Shown here one piece after another: positions 46,175-55,800 of a stretch of DNA of 64,000 nucleotides; position 1 is the stretch's first letter, and each line of letters opens with the position of its first letter. Position numbers and translations under genes: made by a program. This stretch comes from Candidatus Phycosocius spiralis (GTDB taxonomy: Bacteria; Pseudomonadota; Alphaproteobacteria; Caulobacterales; Aquidulcibacteraceae): positions 43,201-107,200 of the forward strand of contig NZ_BPFZ01000009.1 of the NCBI RefSeq assembly GCF_030158815.1, in the 5' to 3' direction. The notes beneath the pieces were generated by a model, which saw nothing but the letters and a program-made list of their open reading frames with translations, did not search any database and was not told the DNA's origin.

Positions 46175-46189
46175 TGCTGCAGTGCAGCA
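46175..46189. promoter_or_regulatory. Palindromic operator in the ccr promoter region
   Basis: TGCTGCA-G-TGCAGCA, perfect over 7 bp per arm. A TTGACA box (46164-46169) lies 5 bp upstream, so the palindrome would fall between -35 and -10. It contains CTGC-N3-GCAG, the form I recall for PhaR in Rhodobacter. It lies about 135 bp before the ccr start. Regulator identity is inferred. Confidence 0.55.
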
Positions 46190-46323
46190 CATACCTGTCC
46201 CATCACACACCTAGTTTACGGCTAAAATTGAATGTTTTTACCTTCAAAGTGTCGTGAATTAAAAATATATTGCGTAAATGGCCGTAACCTTTAAATCAGG
46301 TCGGTTGGTAAGGAGCATTCGGG

Positions 46324-47613
46324 ATGCCGACAATAGACCCAGCAGCACCACAAGTTTCAGCTGAGCCCCTGCTCGATCTGTATCCCGTCGGCCAAATCCC
46401 TCCTGCCTTTCATGTACCCAAAACCATGTGGGGGTGGGCGATCCGCAAAGAGCGCCACGGCCGTCCGCTAAAGGCTATGCAACTGGAAGTCTTGCCCACA
46501 CCTGAAATTGATAATGACGAAGTGCTCCTGTTGGTGATGGCCGCTGGCGTCAACTATAACGGGGTTTGGGCTGGGCTTGGTGAACCAGTCAGCGTACTGG
46601 ATGGCTATGACCAAGATTACGCCGTTGTCGGCTCTGATGCGGCGGGGATCGTGTGGGCCGTCGGTAAAAATGTTAAGCGCTGGAAGCCCGGTGATGAGGT
46701 CGTTGTCCATTGCAATCAAGACGATGGCGACGATGAAGAATGCAATGGCGGCGACCCGATGTTCTCGAGCAGCCAGCGCATCTGGGGCTATGAGACACCA
46801 GATGGGGCCTTTGCCCAATTTGCCCGCGTCCAGTCCCGCCAACTGATGACACGGCCCAAGCATTTAACGTGGGAAGAAAGTGCTTGCTATACCCTGACAT
46901 TAGCCACTGCCTATCGCATGTTGTTTGGTCATCGCCCTCATGTGCTTAAACCCGGTCAGAATGTATTAGTGTGGGGGGCCTCAGGCGGGCTTGGCGTATT
47001 TGCGACCCAATTGTGCGCGGTTTCAGGAGCCAATGCTATTGGCGTGATTTCAGATGAGGGCAAGCGCGACTTTGTGATGTCGATGGGCGCTAAAGCTGTC
47101 CTCAACCGCAAGGATTTTGATTGCTGGGGCCAATTGCCGCTCGTCAATGGGCCTGAATTCAATTCCTACATGAAGGAAAGCCGTAAGTTCGGAAAAGCTA
47201 TTTGGGCGGTAACGGGCAATAAGGACGTCGACATCGTCTTCGAACATCCTGGCGAAAGCACATTCCCAGTATCCGTCTTTGTAACCAAGCGCGGCGGCAT
47301 GGTCGTTATTTGCGCCGGGACCACAGGGTTTAACTTAACCATGGATGCCCGTTTTTTATGGATGCGGCAAAAACGCGTTCAAGGTAGTCATTTTGCTAAC
47401 CTCCAACAAGCCAGTGCGGCCAACCAATTGGTAATAGAGCGACGAATTGACCCATGTATGTCCGAAGTCTTTGCTTGGGAGGATATTCCCTTAGCCCACG
47501 AAAAAATGCTCGATAACTTACATCTCCCTGGTAATATGGCGGTTTTAGTATGCTCACCCTGCCCTGGGCTTAGAACGTTTGAGGACGTTATCGAGGCATC
47601 CCGATCAGTTTAG
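46324..47613 (+). CDS. ccr: Crotonyl-CoA carboxylase/reductase
   Basis: A 429-residue NADPH-dependent enzyme of the zinc-free MDR superfamily. It reductively carboxylates crotonyl-CoA to ethylmalonyl-CoA, the key step of the ethylmalonyl-CoA pathway for acetate assimilation. It reads AAGVNYNGVWAGLGEPVSVL, then VHCNQDDGDDEECNGGDPMF, the NADPH motif LVWGASGGLGVFATQL, and VDIVFEHPGESTFPVSVF near the CO2 pocket. Family length is matched. Ecm, the following step but one, is encoded nearby. AAGGAG precedes the ATG. Confidence 0.96.
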   Translation: MPTIDPAAPQVSAEPLLDLYPVGQIPPAFHVPKTMWGWAIRKERHGRPLKAMQLEVLPTPEIDNDEVLLLVMAAGVNYNGVWAGLGEPVSVLDGYDQDYAVVGSDAAGIVWAVGKNVKRWKPGDEVVVHCNQDDGDDEECNGGDPMFSSSQRIWGYETPDGAFAQFARVQSRQLMTRPKHLTWEESACYTLTLATAYRMLFGHRPHVLKPGQNVLVWGASGGLGVFATQLCAVSGANAIGVISDEGKRDFVMSMGAKAVLNRKDFDCWGQLPLVNGPEFNSYMKESRKFGKAIWAVTGNKDVDIVFEHPGESTFPVSVFVTKRGGMVVICAGTTGFNLTMDARFLWMRQKRVQGSHFANLQQASAANQLVIERRIDPCMSEVFAWEDIPLAHEKMLDNLHLPGNMAVLVCSPCPGLRTFEDVIEASRSV

Positions 47614-47707
47614 ACGTGGGAAATAAAATTTTATCTTGCAGTAAGCCAAATTTAAGTTACATTCTTTTAAAAACAAACATTTTCGGGTCCATTGCCGGTT
47701 AATTAAG

Positions 47708-48673
47708 ATGACACAGCTCAACACTAACCCACCATTAAAGCAGATTGGCATTCGTAAGTTACATCATTCATTAGGCGCTGAAGTATCAGGCGTTAACCTT
47801 GCTGCACCTATGGGCGGGGAAATATTCTCATATCTGTGTGAAGCCTTGCTCAAGCACAAGGTATTAGTATTTCGTGAGCAACAGTTGAATACTGAGCAGC
47901 AAATCACATTTGCCCGGCGTTTTGGACCCTTAGATGTTCATCCAACCCGTGAAGTCGATGAAGTTAATCCTCACATCACGCGCGTTACCAAACAGGTTAA
48001 AACCCTTAACCAATACATAGAATTGAATTCAGATATGACTTGGCGTGAACGCCCACCCATGGGATCGGTCATGCGGGTCGTTGCAGGACCTGTTACGGGC
48101 AGCGTTGGCCAGTTTATAAATATGGAAGCTGCCTATGACGCGCTAAGTGATGCCAAAAAAGACTTCACCTGCTCCTTAAGATCCAAGCATGATCTATTAC
48201 ATGCCCTCCCTGACTTAAGTGTGCGTGACTCCTTACAGTTAAAATCTAAGTTTCCGGTGCAAACCCACCCATTGATCCGGACGCATCCAGAAACACGCAA
48301 CCGAATTTTATTCATCCATAAGGCCTACACCATCGGGGTTGTTGGCATGTCACCGCAATCGAGTAAGTGGCTTTTGAACTCTTTGTTTGATACCCTCTTC
48401 AAGCCCGAGCACATTTTTAGCTTTCATTGGACACCTGGAACAGTTGTTTTGTGGGACAATCGCTCATGCCAATATCATGAAGATGCCAAGTCAGTTGCAC
48501 CAGATCACGTGATGGAGCGTGTATCTATCACTGGAGATCGGCCATTTTTCGATCCACAAATTGCCAACACAGCGATACAAAATGGGGAGAATGGAGACAT
48601 TTTGGGGTTTAAAATCGAACCTCTTGACCCCAAACCCATGTATAAGCAACCAAGTAAATCAAACGCTGCTTAA
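47708..48673 (+). CDS. TauD/TfdA-family protein with altered iron-binding residues
   Basis: A 321-residue protein with the TauD/TfdA double-stranded beta-helix fold: HHSLGAEVSGVNLAAPMGGE, LVFREQQLNTEQQITFARRF, and GTVVLWDNRS near the C-terminus. Characterised members are Fe(II)/2-oxoglutarate dioxygenases with an HxD...H triad. Here the H-x-D position reads LNSDMTW (Asn instead of His). The distal His position in WDNRSCQYHED is Tyr, with a His one residue later. The distal Arg that binds 2-oxoglutarate (MERVSITGDRP) is kept. It may be inactive or bind metal differently. Follows ccr by 94 bp. Confidence 0.8.
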   Translation: MTQLNTNPPLKQIGIRKLHHSLGAEVSGVNLAAPMGGEIFSYLCEALLKHKVLVFREQQLNTEQQITFARRFGPLDVHPTREVDEVNPHITRVTKQVKTLNQYIELNSDMTWRERPPMGSVMRVVAGPVTGSVGQFINMEAAYDALSDAKKDFTCSLRSKHDLLHALPDLSVRDSLQLKSKFPVQTHPLIRTHPETRNRILFIHKAYTIGVVGMSPQSSKWLLNSLFDTLFKPEHIFSFHWTPGTVVLWDNRSCQYHEDAKSVAPDHVMERVSITGDRPFFDPQIANTAIQNGENGDILGFKIEPLDPKPMYKQPSKSNAA

Positions 48674-48692
48674 CGCTCCACTGACTTGGGAA

Positions 48693-49448
48693 TTAACCTT
48701 GATTGGGACCTTCTGAAAATATCTGCGCGGTTTCTTGTGGCGTCAACACGACAAATGACCCGACAGCAAGTGTTGTCGGCAACATTAAATCACCAATTTG
48801 ATCGCGGTGTAGGCTCACCACATGATTGCCTATAGCGGCAAACATCCTTCTAACTTGATGATAGCGTCCCTCAAAAAGGGTCAAAACTGCCGTACGCTCG
48901 GAAGTGACAACCAAATGGGCAGGTAACAAGGGTTTGTCTTCGCCCTCCAACATCATGGTTCCAGATGCAAATAGGGGAGCCTCTTGTCCTGACAAGGATC
49001 GATCCAAACCAACAACATAGCGCTTCGGAATATGGTGTTTTGGCGAGATAATTTTATGGAGTAGCTCACCATCATCGGTCATCAAAATCAGTCCAGATGT
49101 ATCTTTGTCCAAGCGGCCTATGGTAGACACAACAGGTTCGCGCGCGCGCCAGCGTTCGGGTAATAGGTCATAAATCAACTTACCTGCTTCTTTATGGGAA
49201 CAAGTATAACCTAAGGGCTTGTGCACCATCAAAACCATCCCTGGCAAAGGATCGATGGCATTGCCCCGAAGCAATAGACGCTTGGGTAAATCATCGCTCA
49301 AAGCAAGTTTGACAGCCCCTTCCTCGAGCGTGATCCCATCCAACACCACCCAGCCAGCCTTCACCATCAACGCAATTTCACGGCGCGAGCCATAACCCAT
49401 ATTGGCCAATAACCGATCGAGCCGCATGGATTTAGGTCTAGTGCTCAC
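48693..49448 (-). CDS. RsuA-family pseudouridine synthase
   Basis: A 251-residue RNA pseudouridine synthase. An S4 domain at the N-terminus (RLDRLLANMGYGSRREIALM) is followed by the catalytic core TIGRLDKDTSGLILMTDDGE with the active-site Asp, and GRYHQVRRMFAAIGNHVVSL. Most similar in layout to RsuA, which modifies 16S rRNA position 516. Its start overlaps the stop of the RsmC-like gene by 4 bp, so the two rRNA modifiers form an operon. Confidence 0.9.
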   Translation of the reverse strand: MSTRPKSMRLDRLLANMGYGSRREIALMVKAGWVVLDGITLEEGAVKLALSDDLPKRLLLRGNAIDPLPGMVLMVHKPLGYTCSHKEAGKLIYDLLPERWRAREPVVSTIGRLDKDTSGLILMTDDGELLHKIISPKHHIPKRYVVGLDRSLSGQEAPLFASGTMMLEGEDKPLLPAHLVVTSERTAVLTLFEGRYHQVRRMFAAIGNHVVSLHRDQIGDLMLPTTLAVGSFVVLTPQETAQIFSEGPNQG

Positions 49449-50374
49449 AATATCGCCTGATAGACTTTATAACCCAAAGCTTCGCGACATAGGGTAACTG
49501 ACTTAAAATGAGCTCGTAACACAGCCTCATAAGGAAGATGACGGTTGGCGGTTAGCCATAAACATCCCCCAGGTCTCAACGCATCCGCGGCGCGCTCAAT
49601 CATCCTTATGCCAATGCTGATATCTTCTTTGCCCGAAAAATGAAAAGGGGGGTTCATGACTATTGAGTCCAGATGGTTGACCCCCGCCCCCTCTTGACAC
49701 AAATCCACCCAGACAGCTGAGAAACGTGGATCGGTGATATTTGCCACAGCAGCCTTTATCGCACGCCGATCACGGTCAAATCCTGTCACAGCACTCACCC
49801 CTGCATGGGTGAGAACAGCCTTAGACAATACACCAGAGCCACAACCAAAGTCACCAATCCGTCCAACCAGCTGCGGCAACACAGTCAATAGGCAGGCGGT
49901 TCCAATATCTAATCGATCCCAACTGAACAAACCAGGTTGACTGAGTAAGCCAAGATCAGTCACCAGCCTTAATTCGCCCGCACTAATCGCTTCCTCTATA
50001 CCATAGAGAACTTGTGGACGAGGTGCTGTAGTCATGCGGTGGTGCCGCTTAGGCTGATCTCGAACCAAAACACCAAAGCTGGCCAATTCCTTTGCCAGTC
50101 GCGTGCCGCCCTTATCTTTAGGGGCAAAAATACAAATGGGTGCGCCGATTTTCAAAGCCCGTAACGCGAGGGCCATCTCATGGCGGCGTTCGACTGTATT
50201 TGCAGGTGCCCACATGATAAGGCCGTCATAAGTTTCGTGCTGGAGCGCTTCAAGTGGTACTGAGCCTGGCCAAAAAGGGGAAACCTGTAGGCCATCAAGA
50301 GGGAGCGTCACTAAATCGGTTGGAATATCGCCATAGATAATCGTCCTACTCATGATTTCGTTCCGATCTGCCAT
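49445..50374 (-). CDS. rsmC: RsmC-like 16S rRNA guanine methyltransferase
   Basis: A 309-residue SAM methyltransferase. The N-terminal pseudo-domain is followed by a catalytic C-terminal half: motif I IGDFGCGSGVLSKAVL, FDRDRRAIKAAVANI, and the amino-methyltransferase motif IVMNPPFHFSG. This arrangement matches RsmC, which methylates G1207 in helix 34 of 16S rRNA. Met 8 (50353) is an alternative start. Coupled to the pseudouridine synthase downstream; fliE ends 16 bp upstream. Confidence 0.85.
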   Translation of the reverse strand: MADRNEIMSRTIIYGDIPTDLVTLPLDGLQVSPFWPGSVPLEALQHETYDGLIMWAPANTVERRHEMALALRALKIGAPICIFAPKDKGGTRLAKELASFGVLVRDQPKRHHRMTTAPRPQVLYGIEEAISAGELRLVTDLGLLSQPGLFSWDRLDIGTACLLTVLPQLVGRIGDFGCGSGVLSKAVLTHAGVSAVTGFDRDRRAIKAAVANITDPRFSAVWVDLCQEGAGVNHLDSIVMNPPFHFSGKEDISIGIRMIERAADALRPGGCLWLTANRHLPYEAVLRAHFKSVTLCREALGYKVYQAIL

Positions 50375-50390
50375 GCCTGTCGTGTTAAGC

Positions 50391-50699
50391 TTAGATCGGC
50401 ATGCGCATGATTTCCTGATAGGCTTGGATAGCCTGATCGCGGAAAGCCAGCATGGTCTCCATTTGCACTTCGGCAGCGGCTACGGCCGTGACCACATCAA
50501 TCATTTCAGCCTTGCCGGTTGCGGCTTGAGCCCCTTGGATCTCCGCTGCCTTGGTTGCATCAACTGTGGCCGCCACTTGTTTGGCCAACATAGCTGAAAA
50601 ATTAAAATCCGTATCGGCGACCGCAGGGCCCGAGGTGAGTATGCCCGTTGGTGGTGCAGCACCATAGGCCTTGGCGGCTAAAAGAGCGGCTGAATTCAT
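50391..50699 (-). CDS. fliE: Flagellar hook-basal body protein FliE
   Basis: A 102-residue rod/MS-ring junction protein. It reads DFNFSAMLAKQVAATVDATK, then IQGAQAATGKAEMIDVVTAV and EVQMETMLAFRDQAIQAYQE, ending IMRMPI. Third gene of the flgB-flgC-fliE unit. Confidence 0.92.
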   Translation of the reverse strand: MNSAALLAAKAYGAAPPTGILTSGPAVADTDFNFSAMLAKQVAATVDATKAAEIQGAQAATGKAEMIDVVTAVAAAEVQMETMLAFRDQAIQAYQEIMRMPI

Positions 50700-50733
50700 A
50701 GTTCAGGTTTCTCCTGATCAAAACGAAAGGGAT

Positions 50734-51147
50734 TTATCGACGCAATACGTCGATGGTTCTCGACATCATGGCCCGCGCACTTTCGACAACATTCAAATTG
50801 GCTTCATAAGCACGCTGCGCCTCACGCATATCCAAGGTTTCGATCAACGTATTCACATTAGGCATTTTGACATAGCCTTCAGCATTGGCACCTGGATGGG
50901 TTGGGTCATACCGCAAGCGATAGTCAGAATTATCTGGGATTACTTTGGTCATTTTGACTTCGGTTAGCCCCTTTTCACGGTTCAAAACCTGACCAAAAAC
51001 AGGTACCTTACGCCGATAAGGGTTATCGGCTGGATTGGGTGCAGTATTATTGGCATTAGCGATGTTCTCAGCAATTACCTTCATCCGTGCCGTTTGTGCA
51101 CGAAGTCCAGAGGCAGCAACATTTAGCGCATCATACATATCAGCCAT
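50734..51147 (-). CDS. flgC: Flagellar proximal rod protein FlgC
   Basis: A 137-residue rod protein. N-terminal ALNVAASGLRAQTARMKVIA and ENIANANNTAPNPADNPYRR, C-terminal VETLDMREAQRAYEANLNVV-like heptads ending MMSRTIDVLRR. Secreted by the flagellar export system without a cleaved signal. Placed 11 bp after flgB. Confidence 0.95.
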   Translation of the reverse strand: MADMYDALNVAASGLRAQTARMKVIAENIANANNTAPNPADNPYRRKVPVFGQVLNREKGLTEVKMTKVIPDNSDYRLRYDPTHPGANAEGYVKMPNVNTLIETLDMREAQRAYEANLNVVESARAMMSRTIDVLRR

Positions 51148-51158
51148 GGTCTAACTCC

Positions 51159-51602
51159 CTATTGCGGTTTGCGGGCCGCCAAACGCATCAATTGCAAACC
51201 TTTTTGATAAAGGCCCATAGCAGCATCATAACTCATTCGCGTGTCGGCAACTTTAATCATTTGTTCTTCCAAAACAACTGAATTGCCATCGAGCGTTGTT
51301 TCACTGTCGGGTGAGCGAATGATTTTTCCAGCGCTGGGAGCTGGTGGCCCGCCATCCATATGGTTGGCATTTGTTTCTTTCATCCTGACCAGTTCCAAAG
51401 GTGCTGCTCCGGGAACGCCACGGCGAGCTTGGGGCATTTGACGTTCAACAGCATCGACAAACAACCGATTATTGAGGTCTTTGGCAACAAATTTTGGCGT
51501 AGACGCATTGGCAACATTGTAGGCCAATACTTTTTGGCGCTCATTTAAGAACCCCAGTCGCTCCTTTAGAACAGCAAAAAAAGGTGTATTGGCGATACTC
51601 AT
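51159..51602 (-). CDS. flgB: Flagellar proximal rod protein FlgB
   Basis: A 147-residue rod protein. It reads LGFLNERQKVLAYNVANAST, then PKFVAKDLNNRLFVDAVERQ, and ends MSYDAAMGLYQKGLQLMRLA. First gene of the flgB-flgC-fliE unit. A full CtrA-type box lies 46-64 bp upstream of the start codon. Confidence 0.94.
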   Translation of the reverse strand: MSIANTPFFAVLKERLGFLNERQKVLAYNVANASTPKFVAKDLNNRLFVDAVERQMPQARRGVPGAAPLELVRMKETNANHMDGGPPAPSAGKIIRSPDSETTLDGNSVVLEEQMIKVADTRMSYDAAMGLYQKGLQLMRLAARKPQ

Positions 51603-51647
51603 TGACAGATCCTAGCGATTCTTTGCACCAGTATGATTGGCGTGATT

Positions 51648-51666
51648 ATGGTTAAGTACTGATTAA
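51648..51666 (-). promoter_or_regulatory. CtrA box upstream of flgB
   Basis: On the minus strand: TTAA-TCAGTAC-TTAACCAT. This matches the CtrA consensus TTAA-N7-TTAAC exactly and includes the TTAACCAT half-site. CtrA is the alphaproteobacterial cell-cycle regulator that controls early flagellar operons. The site lies in the divergent flgB/fliO region, so it could serve either unit. Confidence 0.7.
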
Positions 51667-51741
51667 GAAAACCATCGCACCCACATTGCATAGATCCAGC
51701 AACCCCATCGATACGCCGTAAAACAGGGAAAATAGAGGATT

Positions 51742-52038
51742 ATGAACTTCTTCGACCTTATTCGTGCCCTTGCCGCTTTATCTTTAACTTTGGGTTTGTT
51801 GCTTGGTGCTGCATGGCTTGCCCGCCGTTATGGCCTGATGCAGGGGCAGTTACCTAACTCTGGAAAAGGGCGACTGAAATTAGTTGAGCAGCTCTGGCTA
51901 GATGCGGGAAGGACTCGTGCCATTGTCCTGCGATGTGATGATCAAGAGCATTTGGTGATCATCTCCCCAACTGGGGCGACCGTACAGAGCATAGCACCGA
52001 TTAACCAAGATCCAGCCACAATTGCGGATCAGACATAA
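51742..52038 (+). CDS. fliO: Flagellar export protein FliO
   Basis: A 98-residue protein with one N-terminal membrane helix (ALAALSLTLGLLLGAAWLA), then RRYGLMQG and the FliO cytoplasmic domain (KGRLKLVEQLWLDAGRTRAI, then EHLVIISPTGATV). It assists assembly of the FliP5-FliQ4-FliR export gate. Directly precedes fliP, as in most flagellar loci. Confidence 0.85.
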   Translation: MNFFDLIRALAALSLTLGLLLGAAWLARRYGLMQGQLPNSGKGRLKLVEQLWLDAGRTRAIVLRCDDQEHLVIISPTGATVQSIAPINQDPATIADQT

Positions 52039-52054
52039 GATTAGGCAGCAGCCC

Positions 52055-52858
52055 ATGAAGAAAACCACCCCACTTAAAGCACGTAGTCCATGCGAGCTGA
52101 ACAAGATACTCAAGCGCTGGGCCATCATCCTAATCAGCGCTATGGCAGCTTCCATGGTGGGTGTAGCTACGGCTATGGCTCAGACAGTCAATCTAGATCT
52201 TGGTAACGGAACCGGCTTGACCGAACGTGTGGTTCAAACAATCGCGCTGATCACAGTTTTATCTCTAGCCCCATCCATCGTGATCATGACCACAAGTTTT
52301 GTGCGTATTGTGGTGGTGTTATCTTTATTGCGCACGGCCATAGGCCTCCAACAGGCCCCCCCCAATGCTGTTATGGTCTCCCTAGCCATATTTCTAACCG
52401 CCTTTGTGATGCAGCCTACCTTTGAGCGGGCTTGGAAGGAGGGGATTGGCCCGATGACGAAACAAGAGCTCACCTTACAACAGGCTTGGCCAAAATCCAC
52501 AGAACCACTCAAGCAATTCATGCTCGCCCAAACGCGCGAAAAGGATTTGGGCCTTTTTATTCGACTGGCCCGCATCCCTACACCACCAACCCCACAAGCC
52601 TTGCCATTAAGGGTGGTGACACCCGCTTTTATGATCTCAGAATTACGACGTGCGTTTGAAATAGGATTTTTGCTGTTTGTGCCATTTTTAGTGATTGATT
52701 TGGTGGTGGCCTCGCTCTTGATGGCGATGGGGATGATGATGTTGCCGCCGGTTGTTGTTTCGCTACCTTTTAAACTGATTTTCTTTGTGCTTGTTGATGG
52801 CTGGCGGTTGGTAGCTGAAAGCTTGGTTCAAAGCTTTAGAGCTGTGCCACCGATTTAA
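52055..52858 (+). CDS. fliP: Flagellar type III export gate protein FliP
   Basis: About 267 residues. A cleavable signal peptide (WAIILISAMAASMVGVATAM) is unusual for export components but standard for FliP. It is followed by SFVRIVVVLSLLRTAIGLQQ, PPNAVMVSLAIFLTAFVM, FEIGFLLFVPFLVIDLVVAS and PFKLIFFVLVDGWRLVAESL. ATG 52055 is chosen; an upstream TTG (52022) lies inside fliO. fliQ and fliR are not adjacent. Confidence 0.94.
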   Translation: MKKTTPLKARSPCELNKILKRWAIILISAMAASMVGVATAMAQTVNLDLGNGTGLTERVVQTIALITVLSLAPSIVIMTTSFVRIVVVLSLLRTAIGLQQAPPNAVMVSLAIFLTAFVMQPTFERAWKEGIGPMTKQELTLQQAWPKSTEPLKQFMLAQTREKDLGLFIRLARIPTPPTPQALPLRVVTPAFMISELRRAFEIGFLLFVPFLVIDLVVASLLMAMGMMMLPPVVVSLPFKLIFFVLVDGWRLVAESLVQSFRAVPPI

Positions 52859-52888
52859 GCTTGGCCACGTGTTGTTGATCTGACCAAT

Positions 52889-55800
52889 CTAGCGCATCGA
52901 GACTTGATTTGGGGACGCCCGATTTTGGGATGCTTGGTTAGAGGAAAATTGATCGGGGGGAGGGTCACGTGGTGCATCAAGAGTTGGACGCGAGTTGGCT
53001 CTTTTGGGTGTGGCTTTAGGTTGATTTTGAATGGGGGGCCGAGTGACTGGGCGTGTTGCACCTGCCTCTGGATTAAGCGGTGGTGGGATTTTAGTTATGG
53101 GTGCTGAGCGTCGTTGCAAGGGCGGCATGAGGGGTGCGGGAGGTTTTGCCGCTTCAGGGTTAGGCTTTGGCCGCAAACCCTCTGGCAAGACTGCTAATAG
53201 GGTTGATGCTAGTTTACCCGTTGGATTACCATCTGATACACCATTGGCGTTTTCAGCCATAATGGCTTGATTTTCTATCGGTGCCTCAATGTCATTGAGC
53301 CGGGTGCGTAAACGACGCATTAAACCGTCATAGGGCGAACCACTGGTCACTGAATTCACTGCTGCCACAAGGGTAGCATTGGACGGTATAGCCGTATCGG
53401 TCAATACTTTGAAGGCTTCGGCATTGGCACTTTTAGCCATGGCAGGTCCATAAGTGCGCGCCAATTCTCGATTATTAGCCGTCTCACGCGCCATGGCTTG
53501 GGTAACAGCCACCCGCAACACTTCACCGGCATCTTCTGGGCTAAGTCGCGGTTGAACCGGGGGCAAAGTAGCCCGCGCATTAGCAGCCGCATTCGGCCAG
53601 TCTTTGGCACGCATATAAATCTCGGTGCGTAAACGGGCAGCGTCGCGGGATCCATCAAATTCAATGGTTTCAAGTGCATGATCGCGTCGACCGAGCTCTG
53701 CTAAACTTGCCGCTTCGATCAAACGACGTTGCTGATTAAGGGCTTCTGGCAATAAAGCCACACGGCTATTCCAGATGGCACGAAGCGCATCTTCAGGCCG
53801 ACGGTCCATCATGTAAATCGCGGCTAAATCTGTAGAAACTTGCGCTTTTGCAAACCCTTCCAATCTTTTATCTACTTGATGTTGTAATAATTGAGTGGCT
53901 TGGGGCAAAAGATCGAGCGCGACCAAACGTTCAGCTAAGCCACGCACCATCCGATCGCCGTCTGGTCCGATAGGTGCGAGATTTCTGAAATCATAAAATA
54001 GCGCAAGCGCCTGAATAGGATCCATTCCATCTGCCCCACCTTCCAAGAACAATTGCTTAAACTGATCGGCAAGTTCTATACGTAAACGCCGCGCAGCTGG
54101 AAGTTCTGGGCGCAATGTCATCGCGCTGGCCATGGTAGAAAGGCCGGATCTAACATCACCAACTTGAATATAAAGCGAACCTAGCAGTCGTAACACGTCT
54201 ATTTCCAAATCATCCCCGCGCCAAGCAAATCGCAATCCATCCAAGATACGGATAGCCTCTATTGGATTGATTTTGCCGGTACTCAATCCTAAATTGACCT
54301 TCTCATAACTTGCCCGCGCGGCTATTTCTGGATCGGGTGCTGCTGCTAATTTGGTCAAAGCAAATAAGGCTTCATCGCTACGACCTAACCTCGCCATCGA
54401 ACGGGCCGCTAATAAAGCAGCCTGCAATTGTGTGACTGGCTCTTGAGCATCACTTTGGGCAGCACTTGCTGCGATATTGGCTAAAGAAAAGTCGCCTAAA
54501 TCCATCGCTGCTTCGCCATTGGCGATCGCGAAACGTGCGCGATAATCAGGTTCGAACAAACGTAATGCAGGTTCACCACGTTCAAAGCGTAGCCGCGCCT
54601 CACCTAAATTCCCATTTTGATAGGCAGCCAGTCCAGCCCATAATTGCGATGATGGATCATTACCCAATTTAGGGTCACTCAGTTTGGTAAAGGCATCTTT
54701 GCTGTTTCCCGTCATCAATGTTGCGATACCCTCAAGCGCGATGAGGTCAGGAAATTCTGACGCGACCGGAACATCGTCGCGCACTTGGCGTATAATCCCA
54801 GCCGCTTCTGGCCCCATGTCCCAACCAAGATAAAATCGTGCAAGATCCAAACGTGCCGCCATCGCCATACCTGTGCCACCTAGCTCTGCAGCGGCTTTAC
54901 GGCGTAACTTACTGAGATTAGGAATAAAATCGGCTTTTGCACCTTGTTTCCAAGATTTAAAATTGACAAAACCCGGCGGAGTGACAGGATTTTCGGTCAC
55001 ATTATCTTCGTCGGACAATCCAGATAAGGCCATGCCTTGTGGACGCACCAACACAAACCCATCCACAGATCGGCGCAACTCAAAATCTTCGGTGCGCGGA
55101 ATGACAGCCAAGCCTTGGTAAGTCTCCGGTAATGTGGCCTCCAAGAATGAACGTTGGGCTTGTAATGCGCTAACAGGGCCGAGGGATAGCCCTAACAATA
55201 AAGTATCTCCCACCCCAGGGTCGGTCATAACACCTGTAGCCGCACCATCGGGTACAATGGCCTTGACCCGAGAGGTCCCATCGAGCGCACGCTCACGATC
55301 GATTACGATGTTACGGGCGACACTAGATCGTTCAGGCGATAATGTGATGCGCCACTTGTTGCCCATCGCGCTTGGTATGGCGTTGACTTCGGGTGGGGCA
55401 ACAATGCGAACCCCCGATACCCCATTCCCACGAAGTGTTTCAATCCGACTTAGATATTTCCCACTCGCAACCCGGCCAATATCTACATTGGCTGCCGTGG
55501 CAAACATAGCATAGATCGAATCTCCACGACGAAAGATAACCGATGCGGCGGGTGCTTGAAAATCAAATTCGAGCTGGAGGCCAGAAGCAATCATAGCACT
55601 GCTCATCTTGATCCGACCTGAAGGCGCAGGATCAGGACGCTGAGTAAGGGCAGCTTGTTCATTTAACGTCGATTGCGTGGCTGGATTGGATCCTTGCTCA
55701 CTTGTCTTAGCAGCATTTTCCTTCGCCTCTGCCTTTTTGGCTTCCGCTTTTGCACGCACAGCAGCAGCTTGCTGTTTAAAGCCCGTGACGGCGTCACTAT

